Source: Parafrankia sp. EUN1f | GTDB lineage: Bacteria; Actinomycetota; Actinomycetes; Frankiales; Frankiaceae | Reading direction: 5' to 3' | DNA: 64,000 nt | NCBI RefSeq assembly: GCF_000177675.1 | Contig: NZ_ADGX01000038.1 | Location: 1 to 64,000, forward strand | In this document: positions 48,302 to 58,425 of the stretch, in pieces | How positions within the stretch are numbered: position 1 is the first letter of the stretch | Layout: the number at the start of each line of letters is the position of its first letter | Position numbers and translations under genes: made by a program | The notes under the pieces: generated by a model | Databases searched by the model: none | What the model was told of the DNA's origin: nothing | The model's input: only the letters and a program-made list of their open reading frames with translations

Positions 48302-49371
48302 CCGCCGTCGAGGGCGTCCGCGAGGACGTCGTGGCGGTGGTGCAGCCCGGGCTCGTTCCGGCCGAACACCAGGTTCGCCCGCGCGCCGGAGGCCAGGTTC
48401 GCCTGCACCCGGGCGGCCAGCGCGTAGTCCTCGTCGCGCACGGCACCGTGGGCGTACTCGAAGATGCTCCGGGCGGCCTCGGCCATTCCCGGCTCGCTCA
48501 CGTCCATCGACGACGCGTTCTGGTGGACGGTCACCGAATGACCCGGGCGCTCCCCCGGATACACCCGGAAGATCTCCCCGTTGGCGACGGTGACCGACAG
48601 AACGATGTTGGGGAACAGGGCATAGATCAACACGAGGTTGTTCAGCGGCACCCACTCCTGCTCCGGCTGGTTCGCCAGGTCGGTGATGTGCCTCATCGGG
48701 AAGATCAGCCGGTGGTGGCGACCGAAGGAATCGAACAGGGCGCAGTTGCTCTTCGTGATCTGGCCGAAGGTGTCCCGATGCACCGTGGCGAAATGGTAGC
48801 TCTCGGCGAAGGTGTCGAGCGCCAGTTTCCAGTTGACCGGCGCATCGAGAACCTTTTCGCCGACCGGCGCCCAGTTCCCGATTCCCCAGGAGGCCAGTTC
48901 CGGGCCCAGCGGGCCCAGATGCGCGTCGACGTCCAGCGGGCCGGCCTGGGGATCCAGCCCGACCCACAGGAAGCCGGAGTGCTCGGCCGCGGGCAGCTCG
49001 GTGAGCTGGGCCTTTCCGCCGAGCGTGGCCGGGAAGCCCTCCCGCCCCGGACCGCCGACGAAAGCGCCGTGTGCGTCATACGTCCAGGCGTGCCAGGGGC
49101 AGACGAAGCGTTCGGCCGTGCCGCAGCCGGTGGCGAGCGGGGCCTGACGATGCAGGCAGATGTTCTCGAAGGCGCGGATCGCGCCGTCCGTGCCGCGGGT
49201 CAGCAGCACCGGGACGTCCATCACCGTCTTTGTGCAGTAACTGCCGGCCGCGGGCAGCTCGGAACTGTAGCCGACAAGCTGCGGTGACCGCCGGACGAGC
49301 TCGCGTTCTTTTTCGAACTGTTCCGAGCAGGTATATGCCTGGGCGGCCACGCCACCTTCTGCAGGTGTCAT
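48295..49371 (-). CDS. Rieske non-heme iron oxygenase, alpha subunit (second)
   Basis: The 358-residue product has a Rieske centre Cys72-x-His74 and Cys91-x2-His94 with a normal 16-residue spacing. The iron motif is NWKLALDTFAESYHFATVH, with His193 and His198. As in the first Rieske protein, the bridging residue is Glu190 instead of Asp. It is shorter than most alpha subunits, mainly at the N-terminus. It is isolated: no reductase, ferredoxin or beta subunit gene is near. It may hydroxylate or demethylate a small molecule using a shared reductase such as that at 12321-13349. Confidence 0.87.
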   Translation of the reverse strand: MTPAEGGVAAQAYTCSEQFEKERELVRRSPQLVGYSSELPAAGSYCTKTVMDVPVLLTRGTDGAIRAFENICLHRQAPLATGCGTAERFVCPWHAWTYDAHGAFVGGPGREGFPATLGGKAQLTELPAAEHSGFLWVGLDPQAGPLDVDAHLGPLGPELASWGIGNWAPVGEKVLDAPVNWKLALDTFAESYHFATVHRDTFGQITKSNCALFDSFGRHHRLIFPMRHITDLANQPEQEWVPLNNLVLIYALFPNIVLSVTVANGEIFRVYPGERPGHSVTVHQNASSMDVSEPGMAEAARSIFEYAHGAVRDEDYALAARVQANLASGARANLVFGRNEPGLHHRHDVLADALDGGR

Positions 49372-50113
49372 GTCGGTGGTTCTGTCGATTGCTGTCTTCA
49401 GCGCCCGTCGGGTGAGATCGACGAGTTCGTCGCGGTCGATGTGAGGCCTCCCCAGAATCGATGACGTCGCCAGCCCGCAGGCCCGGGCGGCCCGACGCGA
49501 TCAGTAGCCTGAATTGTATGTGCCTACCACGAACGGTTCCTGACGGGCCTAAGTTCCCAGCCGGACAGGAAGGGTGGCACTCCTGTGCGTCACGGGCCTG
49601 TGGGGCGACTGGGGCGAACGGGGCGGCTCCGCCGTCACAGCGAGGCGTGCGGGCGGCCTGCCGGGCGGTGGATGGCTCTGCCGTGCTGTGATCTGTGGCG
49701 AACGGCGGGGATCCGCGTCGCGGTCGCGCGACGCGCTCCCCGGTGCGGTGGCGGCGGCACCGTGTGGCCCGGATCACGGTGCGGGCTCCTGGTGCGTTTG
49801 CCGCCGGCGAAAAGGCGCCCGGTCAGGTGGGTCTGCCCGTCCACCGTTCACGCGGACGAGGTTTCCGCCGACCGTGACGCCGGTCACGGAAATGCCCCGC
49901 AAGTGATCGCCGTCACGCATTCCTGTCGCGTCCGGGACTCATTTCTGCGCAATGTGGCCCACGACATAGACGTGGCTAACACCGGACCTCGGTCGACCCC
50001 CGTGAGTGCGTCGGACGTCACGTTCGCGACCGGGATTCTTTCGGGATTGTGAGTCATTATGGATATGGCGGTGGAAATAGCGCCGCCGCTGGACAAGTCG
50101 CAAGGAGGCAGCC
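49372..50113. other. Gap with probable divergent promoters
   Basis: No gene was recognised. The stretch 49910-50070 is less GC-rich and contains several short dyads such as GTGAC-N4-GTCAC near 49875. It probably holds the promoters of the Rieske gene and of the small gene at 50114. Confidence 0.4.
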
Positions 50114-50302
50114 ATGAACCTCTTCTTCTCCGACCACTCCGGCCTGTACCGGAAGCTCGCCGCCCGGCGTGCCGTTCGCCGCGTTCGTCACCAGTTCGAG
50201 GAGATCCTCGAGTCGGCGGACACCTCGCCGGGCCTGCGGCAGGACATCCAGGCCCTCTACGCCCGTCAGGACTGGGGTATCCCGGCGAAGTCGCCGCGGT
50301 AA
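50114..50302 (+). CDS. Small basic protein, function unknown
   Basis: The 62-residue product starts MNLFFSDHSGLYRKLAARRA and ends ALYARQDWGIPAKSPR. It is basic in the first half and helical, with no signal peptide or membrane span. A strong AAGGAGG site lies just upstream of the ATG, and a 16-bp hairpin follows at 50442. These make a real gene likely despite its size. No family was recognised. Confidence 0.65.
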   Translation: MNLFFSDHSGLYRKLAARRAVRRVRHQFEEILESADTSPGLRQDIQALYARQDWGIPAKSPR

Positions 50303-50441
50303 GCGCCTCGGCAGTGGCAGTTGGAGCGGTGAACGGACTCGGACCTGGACGGGCCTCGGCTTCGCAGCGGCGGCCGGCCGTCTCGGTCTCGGCCGCAGTG
50401 GTGCAGCCGAGGTGGTGCAGCCGCATTGACGGAGTCCTGAA

Positions 50442-50481
50442 GGCGCGGTCGCGGCGGAATCGGTGCCGCCGCGACCGCGCC
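50442..50481. terminator. 16-bp perfect hairpin
   Basis: Arms 50442-50457 and 50466-50481 pair perfectly around an 8-base loop, 140 bp after the small gene. The remaining gap to 50892 shows no gene. Confidence 0.75.
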
Positions 50482-50892
50482 GCGGCTGTGAGCCGTGGTT
50501 GACCACGAGCTCCCGGAGAACCAGCTCGTGAACCGATGCGGCGCCCGGGTAGGTCCTTGCCGCCGGCCGTTTCCGTCGCTCACTGCTTCTGGCAGCCGGT
50601 GAGGAGGATGAGGGCGACGGTGTCGTACGCCTCGGTGGGTGTTGCGTCTCTCACCCGCCCCGCGGGGCGCCGGATACCCATCCCACCAACCTCGGGGACC
50701 GATGCAACCCCATTGGCGAAACCCTGAGAAGCGGCGGACCTGGGTCATCAACATCGGCCTGGCGGTCCGTGGTCGCCCGTCAGCGGCAACCTCAGCCGTC
50801 GCCACCCGGCTCCGCGGCGACCAGAATCCTCGTCTGATCACCCTTCGCCTCTTCGGATACCGGAGTGGGCGGGCAGGGACGTGGGTGGAACG

Positions 50893-52018
50893 CTAGAACC
50901 GCGTTCCGAAGGCTGCGCGCAGCGCGGTGATCTTGTCGTCGCGCTCCCGGCCCGCCCACGGGGTGCCATGGGCGGCCCCGGTGGTGCCGGTGTTGACGGT
51001 GGCGCCGTGACCTGGGACCGATCCCCGGTGCCGGCGCCAGCCAGCCTGGCCGGCGGTGCAACGTCCGGCAGCCGCGGCGAGAGAGCCGCCCGCTGTCGCT
51101 GTCGCCGGCGCGGCTGTGGCCGTCGCGGTGGCGGCGGCCGAGGTCGGCATCGGGGCCGGACCTGAGGTCGCTGCGGCGGCGGCCGGCTGGTGGCGCAGGC
51201 GGACGGGTACCCCGGCCGCGCGGAGCGCCGCGGCGTATGCGACGCCGTCGTCCCGGCGCCGATCCCCCTCGAGGACGGACACGTAGGCCGGGGGCAGCCC
51301 CCGCAGGTCGGTGGCCCGGGCTGGAGCCGCGTAGGCCGGCACATCGGCGGTCCCGGCAAGGTCCGGGCCCAGATAGGCATCCCAGCGGGCACCTGGGGCC
51401 TGGCCTGTGAGATCCACAGGGGCCGGCGTGGCGCCGGCACGTCGGTCGTCCAGCTCGGGGCGGCAGAGGCACTGGAAGCACAGGGCCGGGCCGTTGCGGT
51501 CCCGAGTGAGCAGCGTCAGCGCCGCAGCCAGGCCGGCGCCGGCGTTCACCCCGTGCACGGCGATCCGCCCGGGATCGATACCGAGGCGCTCGGCGCGGTC
51601 GACGGTCCACAGCAGGGCCGCGTAACAGTCCTCGATCGCGGCCGGGTACGGGTTCTCGGGGGCGAGGCGGTAGTCGACCGAGATCACGACGGCGCCGAGC
51701 GCCCGGCTCAGCTCGATGTTGGCCCGGTGGTCCGTGCCCAGCGCACCCGCGACGAATCCGCCGCCACGAAGATGCAGGACCGCCGGGGTCGGCCGGGTGC
51801 CGATCAGCGGTGTGTAGATGCGCACTGCCACGTCCGGTGCGTCCGGAGGGCCGGGAACGCTCGTGTCGGTGATGTTCACGCCGGTCAGGTCGATCTCGCG
51901 GGTCGCGGCGAGGATCAGCTCCATGGCCCGGGCTCGGCTCGCGGTGATGTCGTCGAGGACGGCGAACGGCGTGATCTCGACCAGCGCCGCGCGCTCGGAA
52001 TCGAACCGGTAGGGCATC
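50893..52018 (-). CDS. Degenerate hormone-sensitive-lipase family alpha/beta hydrolase
   Basis: The 374-residue product is clearly of the HSL esterase family (DYRLAPENPYPAAIEDCYAAL is intact), but key residues are missing. The oxyanion motif HGGG reads RGGG (Arg84) and the nucleophile elbow GDSAG reads GVNAG, so the catalytic Ser is Asn158. After about residue 285 the chain turns into Ala/Thr/Pro repeats and the catalytic His region cannot be found. It is therefore probably inactive, or a pseudoenzyme. ATG 52018 has GGAGGA upstream; a GTG at 52032 is possible. Confidence 0.8.
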
Positions 52019-52250
52019 GCGTCCTCCAGCACCAGTGTCGGGCATCCGCAGCCTGAATCCGCCCCCTTGCGCCCAGACCATGCCCATCGTGACCCCGGAA
52101 GCGGGTGACGAGGCCCCGAAACCCGCCTATCTGCCGGATCGGCATTCCGGGTGTCCTCGGGAGAGGATTCTGCGCGGTGTCACCGCCTGTGCCGCGCGTA
52201 ATGGCGCGCGGCCAGGGCTGCCGGGAGTCCGGGTCGGCGACGGGGAAGGC

Positions 52251-53048
52251 TCACTGGTTGGTGAGCCGGTCGGCGATCTGGTCGACGAAGCCCTGCTCGA
52301 TGTCCGGCGGCGGCACGTTCTGGACGTTGATGACCTCGAGCTGGACGGCCACCTCGCCCACGTAGAAGTAGAGCGTGTCGCGGACGTAGCCGTAGGTGCC
52401 GTACTGGTCCGTGACACCCAGTGAGGTTCGGATGAGCGCGGTGGCCCCGCGCGGCGGGGGCGGGGTCTCGACCGCGACGAGCTCGTAGGTGTATCCGTTC
52501 TCGTCCGGGCCGGCGAACTGCTCTTCCAGTGCCGCGCGGTAGCAGTCACCGAACAGGGGGCTGGTGACAATCTCGGCGTTCTGGCGGATCTGGCTCGCGG
52601 GCAGTATCTTCGCCCGGCTGACCGCCTGGAACTCGGATTCCTCGGTGCTGGTGAACAGATCGCCGGTGGTCTCGTCCGAAGGTGCCGGCGGGTCATATTC
52701 CGGGAAACCGGCGCAGGCGGCGACAGCGGTTTCTATCGCGCTGTCGCCGTCGCTGTCCGGATCGTCCGCGCCACCCGAGCTCTCGAAACCCGCGGTTTCC
52801 GGACCCGCTGCGAGCACGTAGTCCGCCGCGCTCAGCTGGCTTGCCGGTGCGGCGGTGACCTGCGTTGATGGGGTTTCCGGCCCGGTCGGGGCAGGCTTCG
52901 TCGCGGGTCGGGCGGTCGGTGACGCCGTCGGCGTGCTGAGCGTGAGGGAGCCCTCCTGGCATCCCGTGAGCACGGCTGCCAACGCCGACGCGGCGATTGC
53001 GCCGAGCACGGGTCGTCGCCCGCCCCAACCCTGCCGAATGCTGCCCAT
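52251..53048 (-). CDS. Secreted lipoprotein, unknown function
   Basis: The 265-residue product has a lipoprotein signal: Arg-rich start, hydrophobic AIAASALAAVL and lipobox LTGC with the lipidated Cys near residue 31. A Thr/Pro/Ala-rich linker follows, then a globular domain with CAGFPEYDPP, SRAKILPASQIRQNAEIVTSP and a terminal region VAVQLEVINVQNVPPPD. The domain family was not recognised; two cysteines suggest a disulphide. ATG 53048 follows GGAGG. It lies behind the PKS gene on the same strand, 233 bp away, and may be independent. Confidence 0.8.
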   Translation of the reverse strand: MGSIRQGWGGRRPVLGAIAASALAAVLTGCQEGSLTLSTPTASPTARPATKPAPTGPETPSTQVTAAPASQLSAADYVLAAGPETAGFESSGGADDPDSDGDSAIETAVAACAGFPEYDPPAPSDETTGDLFTSTEESEFQAVSRAKILPASQIRQNAEIVTSPLFGDCYRAALEEQFAGPDENGYTYELVAVETPPPPRGATALIRTSLGVTDQYGTYGYVRDTLYFYVGEVAVQLEVINVQNVPPPDIEQGFVDQIADRLTNQ

Positions 53049-53281
53049 CTCCGACCTCCATGAGGTTCGCGCAGCCGTCACGCGAACTGCGTGAATACCT
53101 TGCTGACAAGGAACACCATGCCGGAGAAAAGCGAGTGGGAGTGCATGCCTCGGATGTCTTTCATGGGACATGGGATGGGCCCGGAATACCCGCCGGGGCA
53201 ATTTCGCGGGGTGGCTTCCGGGCCCCTCTCGTGGTGCCGCCCTTGACAGGAGGGTGGCAGCCGGCTTGCCGGTTCGGCACG

Positions 53282-56200
53282 TTACGGGGAGTGAACGATC
53301 GGGATGGATCCGGGGTGTGCGGCCGCGGCCACGGGGGGTCCGCCGAAGAGGTCCAGCCAGGCGTGGACGGTGTCGGCGGTGGATCTGGCGTGCTCGTTGA
53401 GCATCGACTGGTGGCTGCCCGCGGCGTGCACGAGGTCGAAGTCGAGATCCCAGGTGTCGGCTCCGGCCGCCGACACCGCACCCGCCGGCGTCGGCCTCGG
53501 TTCGCCCCCGGTGTGGGACGCCCGGGTGTGGGCGGCCTCGGCCGGGGTGGGCGACGCCGAGGCGGCGTTGCGGCGGGGGAGGCCCTCGGTGGCGCGGACC
53601 AGGACGATCGGTGTGCGCACCGGGGTCGGCCGCCAGCCCTCGAACAGGTCCAGGTAGGCGCCCTGCGCGGTCACCTGCGCCTCGGTCATGAGCGCGAACG
53701 CCTGATCGTTGACGGCGATGCCGCGCAGCTCCTCGGCGACGTCCGCGTCGGGGATCGCGTCGCCGGGCAGCCAGGTGTCGAGCAGGACGACGGCCGCCAG
53801 CGCGATCCCCCGTGCCTCCAGCCGGGCCGCGACGGCGTGGGCGAGCCACCCGCCGGACGAGTAGCCGGCGAGCGCGACCGGGACGTCCGCGAAATGCCGG
53901 GCCATCGTGTCGGCGTGCAGGTCGACGACGAGATCGGCGGTCGCCGGCAGCAGCTCGCCGTCACCGAAACCGGGGTGGGCGAGGGCATGGACGTCCCGGC
54001 GGCCGTGCAGGTGCAGGGCGAGGCGGGCGAAGGTGTGTGGTCCTGACGGGGCCACCATCGACGGGAGGCAGACCAGCGCGGGGCCGGCCGGACCGGAGGC
54101 GAGCGTGACCGGGGATGGCCGGTGGGGGAGTGCGTCCGGGCTGGTGAAGGTGGGCCGCAGCCGCGCGGCGGCACGCAGCACACCGATTCCCGCCGCGAAC
54201 TTGCCGTCGGCACACGCCTGGCGGTAGAGCTCCCGCACACCGCCGGGCGCGGAGCCGGCTGCGGTGGTGATGCCGCCGCGGTTGCCCGGCGCGCCCCACC
54301 CGCTTTCCGGTCCCGGCCTCCGGCCCATTTCCGGCCCCGGTCCCGGCCCCGGGCCCATGCCTGCCGCGCGATCCAGGCCGCCGGCAGCGCCTCCGCTCGT
54401 GGGCGGGTCCGCGCTGGCTGCCCGGGCGGCGAGCAGTGCCGCGAGGTGGGCCGCCAGATCGGCGACGGTGGGGTGTTCGAAGACGACGGTCGTGCTCAGC
54501 CGAAGGCCGGTCAGCTCGGCGAGTCGGCGGCCCAGCCGCACGGAGGCGACGGAGTCGAAGCCGATCTCCAGGAAGCGTCGGGCGGTGTCCACGTCCGCCG
54601 GGTCGGCATGCCCGAGAATCTCGGCCACCGCAGCCCGGACGAGATCGTGCAGGACGCGCCGGCGCTCGGCGGCCGGCAGCGCGCCGAGGCTGACGGAGGT
54701 GGGCCGGCCCGGGTCGGAGCGGTCCGCGGCCTCAGCGGTGTCCTCGGCCTCTCCGGCCTGCCGGGTCGGCCAGGCCTGCCGGGCCTGCCCCGGCGCCCCG
54801 CCCGCGGTGGCCGTCGAGCCGGCGGCGTTGGCGGGCTGGGTGGTGCCGGGCCGGGAGGGACCTGTGCTCGCGGTGATCTCGTCGAACAGCCGGGACGGCC
54901 GCGCGGCGGTGAAGACCGGCAGGAACAGCTCCCAGTCGACGTCGGCGAACGTGACCACGTCTCCGCTCGGGTCCGTTGCCTGCCCCATCAGCGCGGCGAC
55001 CGCGTCATCGGCGGGCAGCGGACGCAGACCGCGACGCTGCAGGTACGCCTGCCGGGATGGCTCGGCGGCCATGCCCGACCCCGCCCACGGGCCGTAGGCG
55101 ACGCAGGCGGTGGGCAGGCCGGCGGCCAGCCGGAACGCGGCCAGCGCGTCGAGATAGGCGTTCGCCGCGCTGTAGGCGCTCTGCCCGGAGCTGCCCCACG
55201 TCGCCGCGATCGAGGACAGCAGCAGGAGAGGGACGTCGCCTGCGATCCGGTGCGTCAGCTCGGCGGCGGCGGCCTTCGGCGCGAGGACGCCCGCGATCTG
55301 GTCGAGATCGAGCTCGTGCAGCGCCGCGGTGGGCCCGAAGACGCCCGCGGCGTGGACGACCGCCCGAAGCGGCACCTCCTGGTCGGCGACGAGGCCGGTC
55401 AGGAGCGCGGCCAGCTGGTCGCGGTCGGCGGTGTCGCAGCGACGCACCACGACGTCGGTCCCGTGCCCGGCCAGCTCGGCGCGCAGGGCTGCCGCGCCCG
55501 GCGCGTCCGGGCCCCGGCGGCTCGCGAGCACCAGTCGCCGGGCTCCGGCGCGGGCGAGATCACGGGCGATCCGCGCGCCGAGCGCCCCTGTCCCGCCGGT
55601 GACCAGCACGGTCGCGCCACGCACGTCCCAGGTGGACGGACCCGCCGTGCCCGCTGTGCCCGCCGTGCCCGCTGTGCGCGCCGTGCCGGGTGTGGTCGTG
55701 GTGGTCGCCGGGGTGGCGTCGTGGACGAGGCGGGGCACGAACAGCGCAGACGTCCGTACGGCGAACTGGTCCTCGCCCTGGCCCAGGGCCAGCGCGGCGC
55801 CGAGCCAGGCGAGCGCGGAGTCGTCCAGCGCGGGAGGCAGGTCGATCAGCCCGCCCCACACCTCGGGGCGTTCGAGTGCCAGGGTCCGTCCCAACCCCCA
55901 CAGGGGCGCCCCGGTGGGGTCTCGGACGGGGTCGTCGGTGCCGGTGGTGACCGCCCCCCGGGTCAGGGCCCACAGCGGTGCCCGCAGCCCGAGGTCGTGG
56001 TGCGCCTGCGCGAGCGCGCAGGTGAGCGCGAAGCCGGTGGTCAGCGCCGGGTGGTCGGGATGCGCCGTGGTGTCCATCGGGAGCAGGGCGAGCACGCCCC
56101 CGCGGCCGACGGCGGTCGTCGGCGAGTTCGGTGCCGCAGGCGAGTTCGGTGCCGCCGGCGCCCTCGTGGCTGCCGGCGCCCTCAGGGCGTCGAGCTGGGC

Positions 56201-58210
56201 GCCAAGGCAGGCGTCGAGACGGGCGCGCAGCCGCGCGCGGTCGGCGTCGGTGTGCTCCAGCTTCAGTTCGGTGGTGGTGGCACCGAGGCGTTCCAGAATC
56301 CAGCGGATGCGGGAGACCTCCTCGTCGCCGACGCCGGCGGGAGGCCGCAGCACGACCCAGGGGCCTGACAGCGGTGAGCCGGAGCCGCCGGTGCCGGTGA
56401 GTGCCGCCGCGTCGGCGAGTGCCGCGGCTCCGGTGAGCGCGGCGTTGGCGGCGTCGGGCAGCGCGCGCCAGGCAGTGTGGTAGCGGGCCGGGCCCGGGGT
56501 CTGCGCCGAACTGTCCGTGCCGTGGGCTCCGGCCGGGGGCGCGGCGGCGGGGGCGGACGGCTCCATCCAGTACCGCCGGCGCTGGAACGGATAACTCGGC
56601 AGATGCAGCCGCACCGGCCTGGTGGCCGCTCCCGGCGAACGTGCGACCCACGTCTGGGCACGCCCCTGGGGGACGAGCTGCGGATCGAGGCGTGGATCGA
56701 GCTGCGGATCGAGCTGGGGCTGCGGTCGGAGGTCGGGCTGGTTCGCAGGCTCCCAGGCGATCGCGATGCCGTGGGTGTGCAGCTCGGCGAGGGCGTGGTG
56801 CAGCGCGGCGGGCTCGGACCGCCCACTCGCCGCGACACTGACCAGCCGCGGCATCGGCCCCCGTCCACCGTCGCGGGTGGCGGTGCCGTCGATGCCCGCA
56901 CCGGCTCCGACACCTCCGACGGCTCCGACACCTCCGACGGCTCCGACGGCTCCGACGGCTCCGGTGACGCCGTCACCGGCGACTCCGTCATCGAGGACTC
57001 CGTCGTCGAGCACGGTGTCGTCGAGCACGGTGTCGTGGAGGTGGAGGGCGAGCGTGGCCCGTGGACCGATCTCAACCCAGGCCGCGGGGCCAACCCGGCG
57101 GGCGCGGGCGACGGCGTCGCGGAACCGGACGCGCTCCCGGAGGTGGCGCACCCAGTAGCCGGGCTCCGTGACCTGGACGGGTGCCTCCGGGTCACCGGCC
57201 AGATGTCCGGTCAGCGCCGAGAGGAGCGGGACCGTCGGGGTGCGGCAGGTGACGCCGCGGACGACGTCGGCGAAGCGTTCCAGGACCGGGTCCAGATGGG
57301 CGGAGTGGAAGGCGTGCCGGACCGCGAGCCGGCGCGTCGGGCGGCCGCGCGCGGCCCAGTGCGCGGTCACGGCGGCGACGGCGTCATCGTCACCGGCGAT
57401 GACCACCGAGGTGGCGCTGTTGACCGCGGCGATCTCGACACCGTCGAAACCGGCCAGGGAGGCGCCCACCTCGTCCTCGCTGGCACTCACCGCGGCCATC
57501 GCGCCACGGCGGGCGCCGCCCATCAGCCGGCCGCGGGCGGCGACGACCGCGGTCGCGTCGGTGAGCGTCCAGACGCCGGCGACGTGCGCGGCGGTCAGCT
57601 CGCCGATGGAGTGGCCGAGCACGAGCCGGGGGACGAGCCCGAACGTCTCGAGCAGGCGGAACATCGCGACCTGGTACGCGAACAGGGCGCACTGGGTGTA
57701 CAGCGTCTCGTCGAGCAGCGCGGCGCGGCGGGTGCCCGGCGCGGCGAACATGACGTCGCGCAGCGGCTCGTCCAGGTGCGGCGCGAAGTGCTCGCAGATC
57801 GTGTCGAGGGCGCGCGCGAAAATTGGGTAGGTGGCGTGGAGACGTCCGCCCATACCGGGCAGCTGGCTGCCCTGCCCGGTGAACGCGACGGCGGGCCGGG
57901 CACCGGTGGGGTCGGCCGGGGCGCTGCCCCGGACCAGCGCCGGCGTGGTGCCGCCGGCCGCGAGGGTGGCGAGTGCCCCGGCCAGCTGCGCCGTGCGCGC
58001 CGACGACGGACCGTCGAGCACGACCGCCGCGCGGGTGGGCAGGGCCGCGCGGCCGCCGTTGAGGGTGAGTGCGACGTCGTCGCAGCGCAGTTCGGGCTGC
58101 CGGCGCAGGTGCTCGGCGAGTCGCGCCGCGTGCGCCCGCAGCGCGGTCTCGCCGCGGGCCGAGACGACCACCGTCACCGGTGCGGGTACGGATCCCTCCG
58201 GCGCCGGCAT
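53282..58210 (-). CDS. Type I polyketide synthase, 3' part (AT-KR-ACP-TE)
   Basis: This 1642-residue frame continues the KS encoded by 58426-60096 after a one-base frameshift; the true in-frame sequence begins before 58210 with SAFGISGTNAHVILAEPP. Order: AT (about 105-400) with FTGQGSQLPGMG, GHSIGEL and HAFH, which mark malonyl-CoA specificity; KR (about 560-1110) with VTGGTGALG, SSIAATWGSSGQSAYSAAN, where the Trp and lack of LDD indicate an A-type hydroxyl; ACP (about 1180-1260) with an intact GFDS serine; TE (about 1375-1620) with GYSSGG and GSHQSM. No DH or ER. Linkers hold tandem repeats. It should extend once with malonate, reduce to a 3-hydroxyacyl chain and release it. Confidence 0.9.
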   Translation of the reverse strand: MPAPEGSVPAPVTVVVSARGETALRAHAARLAEHLRRQPELRCDDVALTLNGGRAALPTRAAVVLDGPSSARTAQLAGALATLAAGGTTPALVRGSAPADPTGARPAVAFTGQGSQLPGMGGRLHATYPIFARALDTICEHFAPHLDEPLRDVMFAAPGTRRAALLDETLYTQCALFAYQVAMFRLLETFGLVPRLVLGHSIGELTAAHVAGVWTLTDATAVVAARGRLMGGARRGAMAAVSASEDEVGASLAGFDGVEIAAVNSATSVVIAGDDDAVAAVTAHWAARGRPTRRLAVRHAFHSAHLDPVLERFADVVRGVTCRTPTVPLLSALTGHLAGDPEAPVQVTEPGYWVRHLRERVRFRDAVARARRVGPAAWVEIGPRATLALHLHDTVLDDTVLDDGVLDDGVAGDGVTGAVGAVGAVGGVGAVGGVGAGAGIDGTATRDGGRGPMPRLVSVAASGRSEPAALHHALAELHTHGIAIAWEPANQPDLRPQPQLDPQLDPRLDPQLVPQGRAQTWVARSPGAATRPVRLHLPSYPFQRRRYWMEPSAPAAAPPAGAHGTDSSAQTPGPARYHTAWRALPDAANAALTGAAALADAAALTGTGGSGSPLSGPWVVLRPPAGVGDEEVSRIRWILERLGATTTELKLEHTDADRARLRARLDACLGAQLDALRAPAATRAPAAPNSPAAPNSPTTAVGRGGVLALLPMDTTAHPDHPALTTGFALTCALAQAHHDLGLRAPLWALTRGAVTTGTDDPVRDPTGAPLWGLGRTLALERPEVWGGLIDLPPALDDSALAWLGAALALGQGEDQFAVRTSALFVPRLVHDATPATTTTTPGTARTAGTAGTAGTAGPSTWDVRGATVLVTGGTGALGARIARDLARAGARRLVLASRRGPDAPGAAALRAELAGHGTDVVVRRCDTADRDQLAALLTGLVADQEVPLRAVVHAAGVFGPTAALHELDLDQIAGVLAPKAAAAELTHRIAGDVPLLLLSSIAATWGSSGQSAYSAANAYLDALAAFRLAAGLPTACVAYGPWAGSGMAAEPSRQAYLQRRGLRPLPADDAVAALMGQATDPSGDVVTFADVDWELFLPVFTAARPSRLFDEITASTGPSRPGTTQPANAAGSTATAGGAPGQARQAWPTRQAGEAEDTAEAADRSDPGRPTSVSLGALPAAERRRVLHDLVRAAVAEILGHADPADVDTARRFLEIGFDSVASVRLGRRLAELTGLRLSTTVVFEHPTVADLAAHLAALLAARAASADPPTSGGAAGGLDRAAGMGPGPGPGPEMGRRPGPESGWGAPGNRGGITTAAGSAPGGVRELYRQACADGKFAAGIGVLRAAARLRPTFTSPDALPHRPSPVTLASGPAGPALVCLPSMVAPSGPHTFARLALHLHGRRDVHALAHPGFGDGELLPATADLVVDLHADTMARHFADVPVALAGYSSGGWLAHAVAARLEARGIALAAVVLLDTWLPGDAIPDADVAEELRGIAVNDQAFALMTEAQVTAQGAYLDLFEGWRPTPVRTPIVLVRATEGLPRRNAASASPTPAEAAHTRASHTGGEPRPTPAGAVSAAGADTWDLDFDLVHAAGSHQSMLNEHARSTADTVHAWLDLFGGPPVAAAAHPGSIPIVHSP
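56675..56722 (-). repeat. Four 12-bp repeats in PKS linker
   Basis: Four degenerate 12-bp units encode a (Gln-Leu-Asp-Pro)-like repeat in the linker after the AT domain. Confidence 0.75.
56905..56958 (-). repeat. Six 9-bp repeats in PKS linker
   Basis: Units CTCCGACAC or CTCCGACGG repeat six times and encode Val-Gly-Ala/Gly triplets after the AT core. The array keeps the frame. Confidence 0.85.
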
Positions 58211-58258
58211 GCTCCGGCCGCCGTGGCGCGCGATGTGCCGGCTGCCGGCGCTCTGGGC

Positions 58259-58303
58259 GGGGATGCTCTGCGTCGGGATGCTCTGGTCCGGGGTGCTCTG
58301 GTC
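58259..58303 (-). repeat. Three 15-bp repeats between KS and AT
   Basis: Three near-identical 15-bp units encode repeats of the form DQSTP / DQSIP / TQSIP in the KS-AT linker, in the same frame as the downstream PKS part. They show that this DNA is translated as part of one protein. Confidence 0.8.
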
Positions 58304-58425
58304 CGGGATACGCGGTGCTGTGGGGGGCTCGGCGAGGATGACGTGCGCGTTCGTCCCCGAGATGCCGAACGCGGAGACCGCGGCCCGCCGCGGGCGGGCA
58401 CCCGCCGGCCAGGCGACCGGCGCGG

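Noticed and set aside
53282-58210. A dehydratase domain between AT and KR
   Set aside because: The segment matches the structural half of a KR and has no HxxxGxxxxP motif.
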